34,538 bases of DNA from assembly GCA_902629495.1 (NCBI GenBank), contig CACORA010000022.1, positions 1 to 34,538 of the forward strand, read 5' to 3'. Positions 16,998-25,261 of this stretch are shown here, piece after piece. Source of the stretch: Planctomycetaceae bacterium (GTDB lineage Bacteria; Planctomycetota; Planctomycetia; Pirellulales; UBA1268). The position numbers were made by a program, and so were the translations under genes. A model generated the notes under the pieces. That model had not been told where the DNA came from. It made no database searches and was given only the letters and a program-made list of their open reading frames with translations. Each line of letters begins with the position of its first letter. The first letter of the stretch is position 1.

Positions 16998-18467
16998 CTA
17001 GTGACGGCATGGCATGGACTTGTCCAGGCGACCAATTGGCCGAAAGACCAGAAACTTTGCAAGATACCACGGATGTTTCATCAGTTGGCCCTCGTTTCTT
17101 TTTTCTTTATTCTTCCTCTCCAGAGTAGCTTGAACACCATTGCGACTGTATCTCACGAATAAGTCAGCACGCTTACGAGAGGCCACAATCCTCTGGAACT
17201 CAAACCACGCAATCAGATCCTTCGTCTTTGCGTATTGCCGAAGTTGCCTGTCGTTGGATTCTGTAATCATCACGAGGTCATCTTGATAGCCAAAAAGCTT
17301 CAGCCGGGGCATAAAGAGATGATTGTTCGCATTCACTTCCGTCCGAATATTCGAGAACATAGAAAATGCAGTCGTCGTCTTCAGGCTGAGGTACGGACAT
17401 GCACCATTCAAAAAGACCAACACGGGAAAGATCCATAAGCATCCCATCGAGCAAAACTCTGGGGCCGTCAAACGACGTGATGGATTGAGATAGAAATGTG
17501 CAGCATAGGTGCTTGCCATAAATCCAGCAAAAAGCAACCAGATATAGAAGCCAATTGCATTGGCAACCAGAAAGCCTTGACCTGTTTTATACGCCTGCAT
17601 CTGAAGAAAAATTCCACTTCCAAAAATAGTCACAGCCAGAAGTTTGATCACAATGCCACCCCAGCGAGGCATACCGCTCCACAGCTCACATGGATGATCT
17701 TTTGACGAGAACAGAAAAACGGCATACAAGGCATACAGCAGATGTGAAAAACTGTAGATGCCACCATGAGGATGCAGGGCAAGAAACCAATGAAAAAAAA
17801 GCCCAAGGACAACAGCAAGCATTCGTGTTGGACGCCACCACAAACCAAGTGGAATAAGTAACTCGATGGCAAGCGTACCCACGATAGTTGGCCAGAACGT
17901 CCATTCATCACTCGGTACAAACGGGACGACTGACGCAAGTTCTTTGTGCATCGAGACGGCACAGCTTACTGCTGGATTCAGGAAATCCCAATTCAGCTTA
18001 TGAAGCACCGTGAACAGATACATGATGATCAGGGAGGCCATGACGACTGGCCGAATCCGTTCATAGATACTGTCCCCAAGGTCATCACATGCCTCTTTTT
18101 CTTTTCCCCAACGCGTGACAACAACGACCATGATCGTGCCGAGCATCCCAACATGCACAAGTATTTCAAAAAAAATATGGTTGGGAACGAATGGCAGTCG
18201 TTGATACCAGTAGACAAGACTCGCCACCAAAAAAGTGGACAGGGCACATACAGATCGGGGAAGAAAAAAAAGCAGGAGCGTCGCTCCAAGTAACACCTGG
18301 CCAGAAACTAAACCCATCCACCATGAGAATGACAACATGTGAATGAAACTGGCTGTGGAAAGACCAATGCCAAGAAAACCCAGTCCTTCTCTGGAAGAAA
18401 GACACTGAGGAGCATCCGGACTCTCAGAGGGAACAACGTTTCCTGACACGCTACAACTTCTCCACAT
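16998..18467 (-). CDS. HTTM / vitamin K-dependent gamma-carboxylase-like membrane protein
   Basis: 489 residues with about ten hydrophobic segments between residues 30 and 375, then a soluble C-terminal tail. The segment RPVVMASLIIMYLFTVLHKLNWDFL and the later YLSLKTTTAFSMFSNIRTE match the HTTM family, which includes gamma-carboxylase-like proteins. HTTM proteins are membrane proteins of mostly unknown bacterial function; the vitamin K-dependent enzymes carboxylate glutamate. No Gla-rich target is visible nearby. The ATG at 18467 has no Shine-Dalgarno (the stretch before it even resembles anti-SD), so the true start may be further in, for example a TTG near residue 32 preceded by AGAAGGA. The family call is good; the activity is unknown. 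Confidence 0.8.
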   Translation of the reverse strand: MWRSCSVSGNVVPSESPDAPQCLSSREGLGFLGIGLSTASFIHMLSFSWWMGLVSGQVLLGATLLLFFLPRSVCALSTFLVASLVYWYQRLPFVPNHIFFEILVHVGMLGTIMVVVVTRWGKEKEACDDLGDSIYERIRPVVMASLIIMYLFTVLHKLNWDFLNPAVSCAVSMHKELASVVPFVPSDEWTFWPTIVGTLAIELLIPLGLWWRPTRMLAVVLGLFFHWFLALHPHGGIYSFSHLLYALYAVFLFSSKDHPCELWSGMPRWGGIVIKLLAVTIFGSGIFLQMQAYKTGQGFLVANAIGFYIWLLFAGFMASTYAAHFYLNPSRRLTAPEFCSMGCLWIFPVLVFLNGACPYLSLKTTTAFSMFSNIRTEVNANNHLFMPRLKLFGYQDDLVMITESNDRQLRQYAKTKDLIAWFEFQRIVASRKRADLFVRYSRNGVQATLERKNKEKRNEGQLMKHPWYLAKFLVFRPIGRLDKSMPCRH

Positions 18468-18571
18468 GGGTGAGGAATTGAGCCTCTAGTTTTGGCACGA
18501 AACAAAGAGATGTGAAGGGCCTGCTCATCAACAAGCCAATTCTCAAACGAATGGCTGGAGCAAAGCGTTTT

Positions 18572-19009
18572 CTACGAGGGCAGGCTTTGCCAGACCATGA
18601 CAAGCACAAGAAGTCCTCGCACGGACCACGCAACGGTCCGAATCCAATTTGATGTAACGAGTATGCGATGGTGATAATTTGAAAACGCTTTTGAGAGGGA
18701 CTGATGTGCAGGAATCTGCACGAAGAACGTAGAAAGCCAAATCAAAGCAATCAGTCCGAACCCTATCCATGCTACGTATGGTGACACAGCCTCAGGACAC
18801 CACAGACACAGTGCTGATGCAGAGGCCAGTTCTGTTAACATAAGTGGCAAGACGACACGCGTCGTCAAAATCTTATGACGATACTCATACTCAGCGAACT
18901 CACCCTGTCCCACAAGACCAAAGAGAGGATAGTGAACAATCTGAACAAACCAAATGAGTCCCACCATGGCCCATGTCGACGCTACATTGGCTAGCAAGAT
19001 TAAAAACAT
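18572..19009 (-). CDS. Small four-helix membrane protein
   Basis: 145 residues from the ATG at 19009, which has GAGG about ten bases upstream. A TTG at 19018 overlapping the upstream stop (TTGA) is possible, but its GAGG is too close. Four hydrophobic segments are visible, the first near residues 3-22 and the last near 120-140. The segment HRILVTSNWIRTVAWSVRGLLV is a recognisable end of a conserved bacterial DUF1772-like integral membrane family. I recall no characterised member, so no function is offered. It is coupled to the gene at 19015 and shares the strand with the SDR and HTTM genes. Confidence 0.75.
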   Translation of the reverse strand: MFLILLANVASTWAMVGLIWFVQIVHYPLFGLVGQGEFAEYEYRHKILTTRVVLPLMLTELASASALCLWCPEAVSPYVAWIGFGLIALIWLSTFFVQIPAHQSLSKAFSNYHHRILVTSNWIRTVAWSVRGLLVLVMVWQSLPS

Positions 19010-19014
19010 TATTC

Positions 19015-19467
19015 TCAAACCTCTAATCGATCTTCCGCATGTCCTGTGGCATGTCGCTCTTTTGCGTGCTGTTTGAAAGCATGTACGAGTATCAAACTAA
19101 ATGGCACCCACCAGATCACATCGTTCGTGAGAATGGTCCATCCCATAGCCACTGGAAATCGCTCTTCCCAGACAGCCTGAAGAAAACCAATCGGACCAAA
19201 TATTTTTCCAAGAAGGCCCACCAAGACTATCGGCCAATGCCGAACAGGATTCGATGCTGCGATGGCATACCCCACACCATACACCCCGACAATCATCCCA
19301 ATGCACTGCCAGAGTTCCGGATAGATTGGCATTGGCTCAAAAGCTGTCCATTGAAAAATAGTTTCAGGAAACAGAATGGCCCAACTTCCCCACGCAACAT
19401 TGTACAGGGCTGCTGCAACAAGGACGAAAGACATCCACTTTGGCGATATTTCGTTGACTCCCCGCAT
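19015..19467 (-). CDS. Small four-helix membrane protein
   Basis: 150 residues. The start is well supported by GAGGG six bases before ATG. Four hydrophobic segments are visible, with conserved-looking pieces WQCIGMIVGVYGVGYAIAA, HWPIVLVGLLGKIFGPIGF and TNDVIWWVPFSLIL. This pattern belongs to a widespread uncharacterised bacterial membrane family that is sometimes mislabelled as alkyl hydroperoxide reductase; no peroxiredoxin motif is present. The SDR gene ends 15 bases upstream, and the next membrane gene overlaps or follows directly, so the three are probably co-transcribed. The function is unknown. Confidence 0.78.
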   Translation of the reverse strand: MRGVNEISPKWMSFVLVAAALYNVAWGSWAILFPETIFQWTAFEPMPIYPELWQCIGMIVGVYGVGYAIAASNPVRHWPIVLVGLLGKIFGPIGFLQAVWEERFPVAMGWTILTNDVIWWVPFSLILVHAFKQHAKERHATGHAEDRLEV

Positions 19468-19482
19468 CAGTTGCCCTCAGTA

Positions 19483-20241
19483 TCATGCCCGTACTGTTCG
19501 ACGTGGTAAAACACTTGCCAACCCACCATCAACACCAAGCACCTGACCGGTTATCCAGCTACTTTCTGTGGACAACAACCAATCAATAGCCGCAGCAATA
19601 TCATCTGGTTCACCAAGTCTGCCAAGCGCGTGCATCTGAATTGAATTTGATGCTGTCGTTTCATTATTCCACAGTCTTTCAGTCATTTTTGACTTGACCA
19701 AACCTGGAGCAACGGCATTGAAACGAATAGAACTGCCCGCATAGGTTGCTGCTGCTGAACGAACAAGCCCTTCAATCCCTGCCTTGGCCGCAGCAATCGC
19801 TTCATGATTTGGCATCCCGATCGTTGCTGCGGCAGAACTCACAAGAACCACAGAACCACCATGAGAACGCATGCATTTTCCTGCTGACCGAACAACCGAA
19901 AAGCTTGATGTGAGATTTGTGGCAAGCACATCATCCCATTCTTCATAGCTTGTAAGATGCGCGGGCTTGAGAAGGACCGATCCAACACAGTGGGCGACAC
20001 CTCCTACGGCAGCATATTCCGAGGTGACTGATTCAAAACAGTGCTGAATGGCTTTTGCATCACGCATATCAACAACGAAACTCTGATACCCTAACGCATC
20101 TGCAAGGAGCGAAAGCGATGACGCATCCCGGGCGGCCAGCACTGCAGGACGACCTGACTGAGAGAGACGACGAGCAAGTGATGAACCGACACTTCCCGTA
20201 GCCCCAAAAATGATTATTGGCTTATTCGTTATATCTTCCAT
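19483..20241 (-). CDS. SDR-family protein lacking the catalytic tyrosine
   Basis: 252 residues from the ATG at 20241; a TTG at 20259 would add six residues. Neither start has a good ribosome-binding site. The Rossmann motif GATGSVGS lies at 13-20, the VVDMRD adenine-side motif and Asn109 (ATNLTSSF) are present, and Ser136 and Lys153 of the active site are kept. The Tyr of the YxxxK motif is Ile149 (AIAAAK). NHEAIAAAKAG resembles a distinct SDR subgroup. The C-terminus GQVLGVDGG is typical of classical SDRs. NAD(P) binding is likely; ordinary dehydrogenase chemistry is not. It is followed after 15 bases by two small membrane proteins. The fold call is firm; the loss of Tyr is read directly from the sequence. 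Confidence 0.9.
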   Translation of the reverse strand: MEDITNKPIIIFGATGSVGSSLARRLSQSGRPAVLAARDASSLSLLADALGYQSFVVDMRDAKAIQHCFESVTSEYAAVGGVAHCVGSVLLKPAHLTSYEEWDDVLATNLTSSFSVVRSAGKCMRSHGGSVVLVSSAAATIGMPNHEAIAAAKAGIEGLVRSAAATYAGSSIRFNAVAPGLVKSKMTERLWNNETTASNSIQMHALGRLGEPDDIAAAIDWLLSTESSWITGQVLGVDGGLASVLPRRTVRA

Positions 20242-20667
20242 GGGAACTTTCGTTTTCAACGTAACGTTCGATGACTCTGCCTAAAAAAACCGCACACATG
20301 CCTGTAGGCTAACGCCCGGCCCCGTTCCTGCCACATTTTCTCATAAATACAGCTGTTTCCTGCACTTTTATTGGGTTTTCTGCTGTTATCTCTTTTGCTT
20401 CCACGATCTCGTCGAAATGCATGGATTCACAGATTCGCCGTATGGTGTTTTGTGAGACTCTGCGGGTTGGGAAGCGATACAGCCTCCCTGCTTTCATTCC
20501 ATGTAGCTAAACACCCGTGAATAGCCTCATCTTTGAAGTGTATCGACTATCCGGTTTATGACATTCGTTCGAATACTTCTTTTGATATGGGACGAACAGG
20601 TCGATCTAGCAGTTCAGCGTGTGACGGATATGCATTTCGTAATGCTTTTTCGTGAATGAATGTTATC
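20242..20667. other. Intergenic stretch with divergent genes either side
   Basis: No convincing gene. A 62-codon open frame on the minus strand (20309-20497) has no ribosome-binding site and no recognised family. The stretch separates the minus-strand SDR gene from the plus-strand beta-barrel gene, so it must hold at least one promoter. I could not fix a promoter by eye. Confidence 0.5.
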
Positions 20668-20673
20668 AAGGAG
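20668..20673 (+). promoter_or_regulatory. Ribosome-binding site AAGGAG that decides the barrel start
   Basis: AAGGAG lies six bases (TTTGCA) before the ATG at 20680, so the upstream ATG at 20656 in the same frame is not the start. Confidence 0.8.
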
Positions 20674-20679
20674 TTTGCA

Positions 20680-21405
20680 ATGTACCAGCGAAGGCCATCT
20701 GTAATGCTAGGGGTTCTGTCAGTCTTGACCCTGTGCCTTTCATTCCATTTCACCGCAGGCAACGTCTATGCGAAACAATGTGACTCTTTTCTCTCATGCT
20801 GCGATTGCGACACCCCATGCCGGCAGTTTTATCTGGGAACGATCGTCGGAGCGGACTTCGGCACCCTTGATAAAACAGATGCGCTCACCACCGTACCAAA
20901 CCAATCACTTTTTACTGCTGGTGGTACAGCAGGCGTGCGATCATTCCGTGAGAATGGAGCACTCCGGGTTGAGTTTGAAGGTCGTGGACGTGATGTTATA
21001 GGAAGAAACGAAACAGGCTTCGGTGAAACTGTCAATTCTTCAGCGAAGTTTGGCTGGTCAGCGATGGCCAATGTCTGGCGAGACTGGGATGTGATCGGGG
21101 ATGTTGATATCTATGCTGGTGGTGGTATCGGTGCCGGGGGATACCGAAGTGTTATTTCAAGTACCACAGGACTCTTTTCAGGCGACAACAACGTAGCTGC
21201 CTTTGCCTGGCAGGCAGGGGGCGGACTGATCTATGATGTTTCCAATCGCATGGCGATTGATCTTGGATATCGCTTCTTTTCTATCACAGATACAGCTCAG
21301 CAATTGGACGTTTTTGGAACCCAAACTCCATACACCTCAAACTATGCTGCAAGCGAGGTGCTGCTGACAGTACGAATCTATGAGCCATTCCGACGTTGGC
21401 GGTAA
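20680..21405 (+). CDS. Outer-membrane beta-barrel protein with a Cys-rich N-terminus
   Basis: 241 residues from the ATG with a perfect AAGGAG. A signal peptide (about 1-30) ends near AGNVYA. The mature N-terminus has six cysteines in about 15 residues (CDSFLSCCDCDTPC is the core). The rest alternates polar and non-polar residues with aromatic girdle positions and Gly-rich turns, as in small opacity/OmpA-type barrels (DIYAGGGIGAGGY, AIDLGYRFFSI), and ends in a strand (SEVLLTVRIYEP). It lacks the usual C-terminal Phe or Trp, ending in RRWR. Probably a Gram-negative outer-membrane protein of unknown role. The Cys cluster may form disulfides or bind metal. It is the only plus-strand gene for several kb around it. 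The barrel call is good, the role unknown. Confidence 0.75.
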   Translation: MYQRRPSVMLGVLSVLTLCLSFHFTAGNVYAKQCDSFLSCCDCDTPCRQFYLGTIVGADFGTLDKTDALTTVPNQSLFTAGGTAGVRSFRENGALRVEFEGRGRDVIGRNETGFGETVNSSAKFGWSAMANVWRDWDVIGDVDIYAGGGIGAGGYRSVISSTTGLFSGDNNVAAFAWQAGGGLIYDVSNRMAIDLGYRFFSITDTAQQLDVFGTQTPYTSNYAASEVLLTVRIYEPFRRWR

Positions 21406-21423
21406 TCATAGCCATGGACTAGT

Positions 21424-21450
21424 AGAGACATGGCACAAAGCCATGTCTCT
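21424..21450. terminator. Perfect 11-bp hairpin between convergent genes
   Basis: AGAGACATGGC and GCCATGTCTCT pair fully around a five-base ACAAA loop, just 19 bases after the barrel stop and before the end of the convergent TPR-like gene. There is no T-tract on either side, so it is not a textbook intrinsic terminator, but the position suggests a bidirectional transcript end or RNA-stabilising hairpin. Confidence 0.55.
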
Positions 21451-21488
21451 GCAGGTCGTGTGTGCCACCGCATTGAAACGCCGACGAC

Positions 21489-21947
21489 TTATTCAGACTC
21501 AAGTTCATCAAGTTTTTTCTGTGCAGCGATCGCAGGCTTCCAGAAGTAGCCCTCTTCGTTCTTACAGCGAGCGTCTTCAAAGTCGTTGATCAGTCTCTTA
21601 AAGACCTTCACGGCTTCTTGATTGTCTCCCTCGTTCTGCAACGATCGCCCAAGAATAAAAAGACATGTGCCCACACTGTTGAGCTCCGGAAAATCCTCTG
21701 CGTTCAGATTTGTGATCTCTTCATCTGCATGCTGTTGGTCTGCAGCGAGCTTACCGAAGGCCTTCAGGCATGCATCGGCCTGACGAACAACCTCCTCATG
21801 ATCACCCTCTCCAAGAGCCTGCCAGGCCTGAGCCGTGTAGTCAGGCGTTGCTTCAATTCCACCTGAGTCCTCAGCCCATCCGAGAGTGCTCAGGAAAGAA
21901 AACAGCGTCACAATCAGTGCAAACACACACAGCGTTCGTGGAAACAT
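21489..21947 (-). CDS. Small secreted TPR-like protein
   Basis: 152 residues with a signal peptide (about 1-25, ending LGWAED). The remainder is helical, with TPR-like units around AWQALGEGDHEEVVRQADACL and SLQNEGDNQEAVKVFKRLINDF. The C-terminal GYFWKPAIAAQKKLDEL is a recognisable end of a conserved small TPR-like family seen in Planctomycetota and other bacteria. TPR units normally serve protein-protein contacts; no enzyme motif is visible. The start has AGGA nine bases upstream. It is 57 bases before the 3' end of the next minus-strand propeller gene, and the two may share a transcript. Confidence 0.75.
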   Translation of the reverse strand: MFPRTLCVFALIVTLFSFLSTLGWAEDSGGIEATPDYTAQAWQALGEGDHEEVVRQADACLKAFGKLAADQQHADEEITNLNAEDFPELNSVGTCLFILGRSLQNEGDNQEAVKVFKRLINDFEDARCKNEEGYFWKPAIAAQKKLDELESE

Positions 21948-22004
21948 GAAATAAGGTCCTTAATGATACGAAGAAAAAAAAGAATCCAGTCAACACTGAT
22001 GATA

Positions 22005-22988
22005 TCAGCGGAGGCCATTCAGTTCCAATGTCTTACCATTGGTTGTAAGAATCTGGAAATGGTGAAAACCCGCATGCATCCCTGAATATTTCCACACAAC
22101 TCTCTTGTCACGGGTCACTTCAAATAACTTCACGCGATCACCCTGTGCATGATAACTTGTCACCACGGTATTTCCATTGGCCAGTCGCTGCACTCCACAC
22201 GCATCATCAAAGAGATCTTCTCCCAAGTCATCGTTATCCACACTCCAGACAATCTTCCCTGCGGCATCAATTTCGATGATTCGATTGCCATTTGTACAAC
22301 CGATGAGCGTATGCCCAGACTGCAGACGAATGGCCGTAAATGGCCAATCCTTTTTGTCACGCCCTCTGTCATCCGTCGCAAATACACGAAGCACCTTCCC
22401 CGTTTCAGGATCATATTCTTTGACTGCAAAATCTAATAAATGGGGTGCAATGTAGTTGCCATTTGGTAACACACGCAGCATCCGTGTCTGCATGTGTACA
22501 TTCTTCTTTTGACACTCGAACGGCATCATGCTGACCACATCACCTCGTGCATTCACTTCGACCACCCGCGGCTCGGCCCCTAGCTCGGCAATCACATAAT
22601 TGCCATTATCTCGCTTGATGGCAGTACTGACTTCTGCTTGCTGTCCCTGATAAGAAAACACCACCGTGTCATCTTTTGGATTCACTTCGACGACCCCACC
22701 CGCCGGATACTCTTTTGTCGGATACAGTGCCACCAGAACATTGCCGTTCTTCAAAATAGAGCCATCACTCGCTGGATAATCAAACTTCCACACGATAGCG
22801 TCATCTTCTCCCACCCACACAACTTGATTGGCCTTGCCAAATCCAAGAAATGAATGGCGAATGTGATGATCATCTGCACACGCCATGCAACAGAACATAG
22901 CAAGACATATACCGAATCCAACCGATCGTGCTTTTCTTGAAGCAGTTACTCGAAGCACTTGGAACAACGTACGTATGCAAGCATGCAT
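22005..22988 (-). CDS. Secreted NHL/PQQ-like beta-propeller
   Basis: 327 residues from the ATG at 22988, which has AGGA seven bases upstream; a start at 23048 would add 20 residues without a ribosome-binding site. The N-terminus has a long basic region before a hydrophobic stretch (about 22-37), a signal peptide. Blades repeat as NGNVLVALYPTKEY, NGNYVIAELGAEPRVVEV, NGNYIAPHLLDFAVKEYD and NGNTVVTSY, each built on an NGN turn. Such propellers occur in sugar- and arylsulfotransferase-related proteins, but no catalytic His or Arg set is obvious. The function is unknown. Its divergent neighbour is the DUF6807 gene, with a shared upstream region of about 250 bases. Confidence 0.78.
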   Translation of the reverse strand: MHACIRTLFQVLRVTASRKARSVGFGICLAMFCCMACADDHHIRHSFLGFGKANQVVWVGEDDAIVWKFDYPASDGSILKNGNVLVALYPTKEYPAGGVVEVNPKDDTVVFSYQGQQAEVSTAIKRDNGNYVIAELGAEPRVVEVNARGDVVSMMPFECQKKNVHMQTRMLRVLPNGNYIAPHLLDFAVKEYDPETGKVLRVFATDDRGRDKKDWPFTAIRLQSGHTLIGCTNGNRIIEIDAAGKIVWSVDNDDLGEDLFDDACGVQRLANGNTVVTSYHAQGDRVKLFEVTRDKRVVWKYSGMHAGFHHFQILTTNGKTLELNGLR

Positions 22989-23238
22989 GGAATATTCCTG
23001 GGATGGGATGACGTAGTAGTAAGCGATAACCCAAGCGACGTTTTGCAATCACCTGCTGTCATTCGTATACCATAACTGAATTTACAATAAGGAATACCCC
23101 ATAGAATTCTTCAACGAACTTCTCGAGGGACTCCTTCGTTCGACATTGGTCGTCATGGACAGGGCATGCTTTAGTCCGTTGAAGTGACTGCAGCATCAAC
23201 ATGAATATCGATACTTCTGAAAGATGATATAGTGACAG

Positions 23239-24261
23239 ATGTTTCAAGAGAACCTCGACCACTCAGTTCGTGTTATGCCGCAAACATCTGTCACCTTCTT
23301 GAGTCTCCTTCTTTCCTTCAGTATCAGCGTGCAGGCCCGCAGCAGTGAACTGCGCCTGAGCGAGACAGAAAACAGCATTCGCATCTCACAACGCGGCAAA
23401 CCAGTTCTCGAGTACGTCAAAACTGCGAGGCCCGTTCCTGAAGGGTTAGACCAGCACTTCAGTCGTAGCGGCTACATTCACCCCGTGTTCTCACCAACAG
23501 GGCAGGAAATTTCGGGTGACTATCCACGTGATCATGCACATCAGCATGCCCTCTTCTTTGCTTGGACCAACGCAACATTCGATGGGAAGAACGTTGACTT
23601 CTGGAATCAGTCAAAACAGCTCGCAGGTGTCGAGTTTCGGGAGGTCGTGAATATCACTTGCCAAGAAAAAAAGGTTTCATTCAGCGTAAAGCATGCCTTC
23701 ACGGTTAACAGTGGAACTGAATGCATTGACGCTCTCTATGAAATCTGGACGGTGACGGTTCACCATACCCCAGAAGACCATTTTTTGTTCGACCTTGAAA
23801 GCGTACAAACATGCGCTTCAGAGAAGCCGCTCGCCCTTGCCGAGTATCACTACGGTGGCATGGCCTTCCGTGGAAACGATCAATGGCTGAAAAAAAAGGG
23901 GGACTCCCGCATGAAGCCGGGTGACCTCCAGTTTCTCACCAGTGACGGGAAGGACCGCTGGACCGGCAACCACACACAATCCAACTGGGTCACAATGACT
24001 GGAAAAATTGATGGTCAGGATGTGTCATTTGTAGTGTTCTGTAGTCCTCAAAACTATCGTGCACCACAACATGTACGGCTCCATCCCAACAAGCCATATT
24101 TTTGCTTCGCACCGACCGTCACAGGTCCATTCCAAATTGAACCGGGGCAGAAGTATGTATCACACTACCGTTATCTTGTGACATCGAAGGCAGCTGATGA
24201 GGATTTCATCCGCAAGCACTGGCATCGATATGCTTCAACAAGAAACAAAAAAAACTTTTGA
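23239..24261 (+). CDS. PmoA-like DUF6807 family secreted protein
   Basis: 340 residues. The body has the pattern HFSRSGYIHPVFSPTG, GDYPRDHAHQHALFFAWTN, NVDFWNQ and LAEYHYGGMAFRG that marks DUF6807 (Pfam 'PmoA', named for methane oxygenase but not related in function). Proteins of this family are common near sugar-catabolic genes in Planctomycetota, and their activity is not established. The start is uncertain: ATG at 23239 gives 340 residues, while the ATG at 23275 (MPQTSVTFLSLLLSFSISVQA) begins directly with a signal peptide. Neither has a clear Shine-Dalgarno. It sits divergent to the propeller gene and ends 12 bases before the convergent cyclase gene. Confidence 0.85.
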   Translation: MFQENLDHSVRVMPQTSVTFLSLLLSFSISVQARSSELRLSETENSIRISQRGKPVLEYVKTARPVPEGLDQHFSRSGYIHPVFSPTGQEISGDYPRDHAHQHALFFAWTNATFDGKNVDFWNQSKQLAGVEFREVVNITCQEKKVSFSVKHAFTVNSGTECIDALYEIWTVTVHHTPEDHFLFDLESVQTCASEKPLALAEYHYGGMAFRGNDQWLKKKGDSRMKPGDLQFLTSDGKDRWTGNHTQSNWVTMTGKIDGQDVSFVVFCSPQNYRAPQHVRLHPNKPYFCFAPTVTGPFQIEPGQKYVSHYRYLVTSKAADEDFIRKHWHRYASTRNKKNF

Positions 24262-24273
24262 ACAATGCTTGTA

Positions 24274-25176
24274 TCACGGAGAAATACAGTCGTAGCGAAC
24301 CGTATGAAGCGTTCCTGATTCTGGCGGCCTGCCGAGACCGATGAGACCAGATCCCATAATTGGAACCTCATCTCCATGAACAAACTGCGACGACACCTCT
24401 CCATCCTGTTGGATGTAGCATCCATTTGTGCTCACATCTTCAACATAAATGCTTGCATTTCGACTTTTTAGGTAGGCGTGGATTCTTGAAATCGATGAAT
24501 GGGCAAGAACAACATCACATGGCGGAAGCCGCCCAACTGAGATCTGCTGATGCTGCTCAACCCGAAGTGTTTTATCTCCTACCTCCAATTCTACCCCCAC
24601 ACTTGATGTAGACACTCGTGGCTTCCGATGATTGAGTGCGGTCGATTCATCCTTATTCCAGAAAACCTCAACAAGTGACGCAGGCTTTGCCTGACCCTTG
24701 AGGCCGATTGTGTTGAGCGGTCGCACATCCCAATGATGGGCCTGTTGGAGGAGCTCCCATGTCTCATGATCAATGAGGATCTGATGCGCCTTGGTATTTT
24801 CAACAACCCTTTTTGCACGATAGACAGACTGACCTTTGGGTCGTCCATTATCCATCATCGTTGGTCCCGTATGGAGGCCAACCCGCACCGCCAATCGTGA
24901 GTCATCAGGAAGGCAATGATGCGTAAAGTCATTCACTGCCCACTGCATAGCCACTGCTGAATTCAGTGCAGAGGAACCACATTGAAAGAGTGTCATCAAC
25001 TCATCACCGATACGATCGATCACAACGCCATCATGTGTCTGAGTAATATCAGCGAGTTGGTTCAGCAAGTCAGCGATCACAACAGATGCATTCTGATCAC
25101 CAAGTGTTTGGTAAAGTTTTGAACTCTCACTAATGTCAACAAACAGGATAGTGAGTAAAGGATCGGCAGGAGTCAT
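24274..25176 (-). CDS. Class III nucleotide cyclase fused to an FHA domain
   Basis: 300 residues. The cyclase domain (about 7-175) has FVDISESSKLYQTLGD and RIGDELMTLF with the two metal Asp positions (D14, D58), and VRVGLHTGP. The FHA domain (about 195-290) has all its marks: GR at 215-216, SISRIH at 228-233 and STNG at 249-252, so it should bind phosphothreonine. Positions that choose the base are altered: D54 replaces the usual Lys, R112 replaces the usual Asp, and Y119 replaces the usual Asn, though R123 is kept. Adenylate or guanylate specificity is therefore unclear, and low or altered activity is possible. No membrane segment is seen. It lies 85 bases after the methyltransferase on the same strand. 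The ATG has no clear ribosome-binding site. Confidence 0.88.
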   Translation of the reverse strand: MTPADPLLTILFVDISESSKLYQTLGDQNASVVIADLLNQLADITQTHDGVVIDRIGDELMTLFQCGSSALNSAVAMQWAVNDFTHHCLPDDSRLAVRVGLHTGPTMMDNGRPKGQSVYRAKRVVENTKAHQILIDHETWELLQQAHHWDVRPLNTIGLKGQAKPASLVEVFWNKDESTALNHRKPRVSTSSVGVELEVGDKTLRVEQHQQISVGRLPPCDVVLAHSSISRIHAYLKSRNASIYVEDVSTNGCYIQQDGEVSSQFVHGDEVPIMGSGLIGLGRPPESGTLHTVRYDCISP

Positions 25177-25261
25177 GACGATGATTCACAAAGAAAAAAT
25201 ACCCCCAAGAGCATGCCATCAAGAGAACAGATGCCGCAAGGTCGATCGTCCGTTCTGATGC

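Noticed and set aside
20309..20497. 62-codon minus-strand open frame between the SDR and barrel genes
   Set aside because: No ribosome-binding site, no recognised family, and the codon pattern is not distinctive; possibly chance or a remnant.
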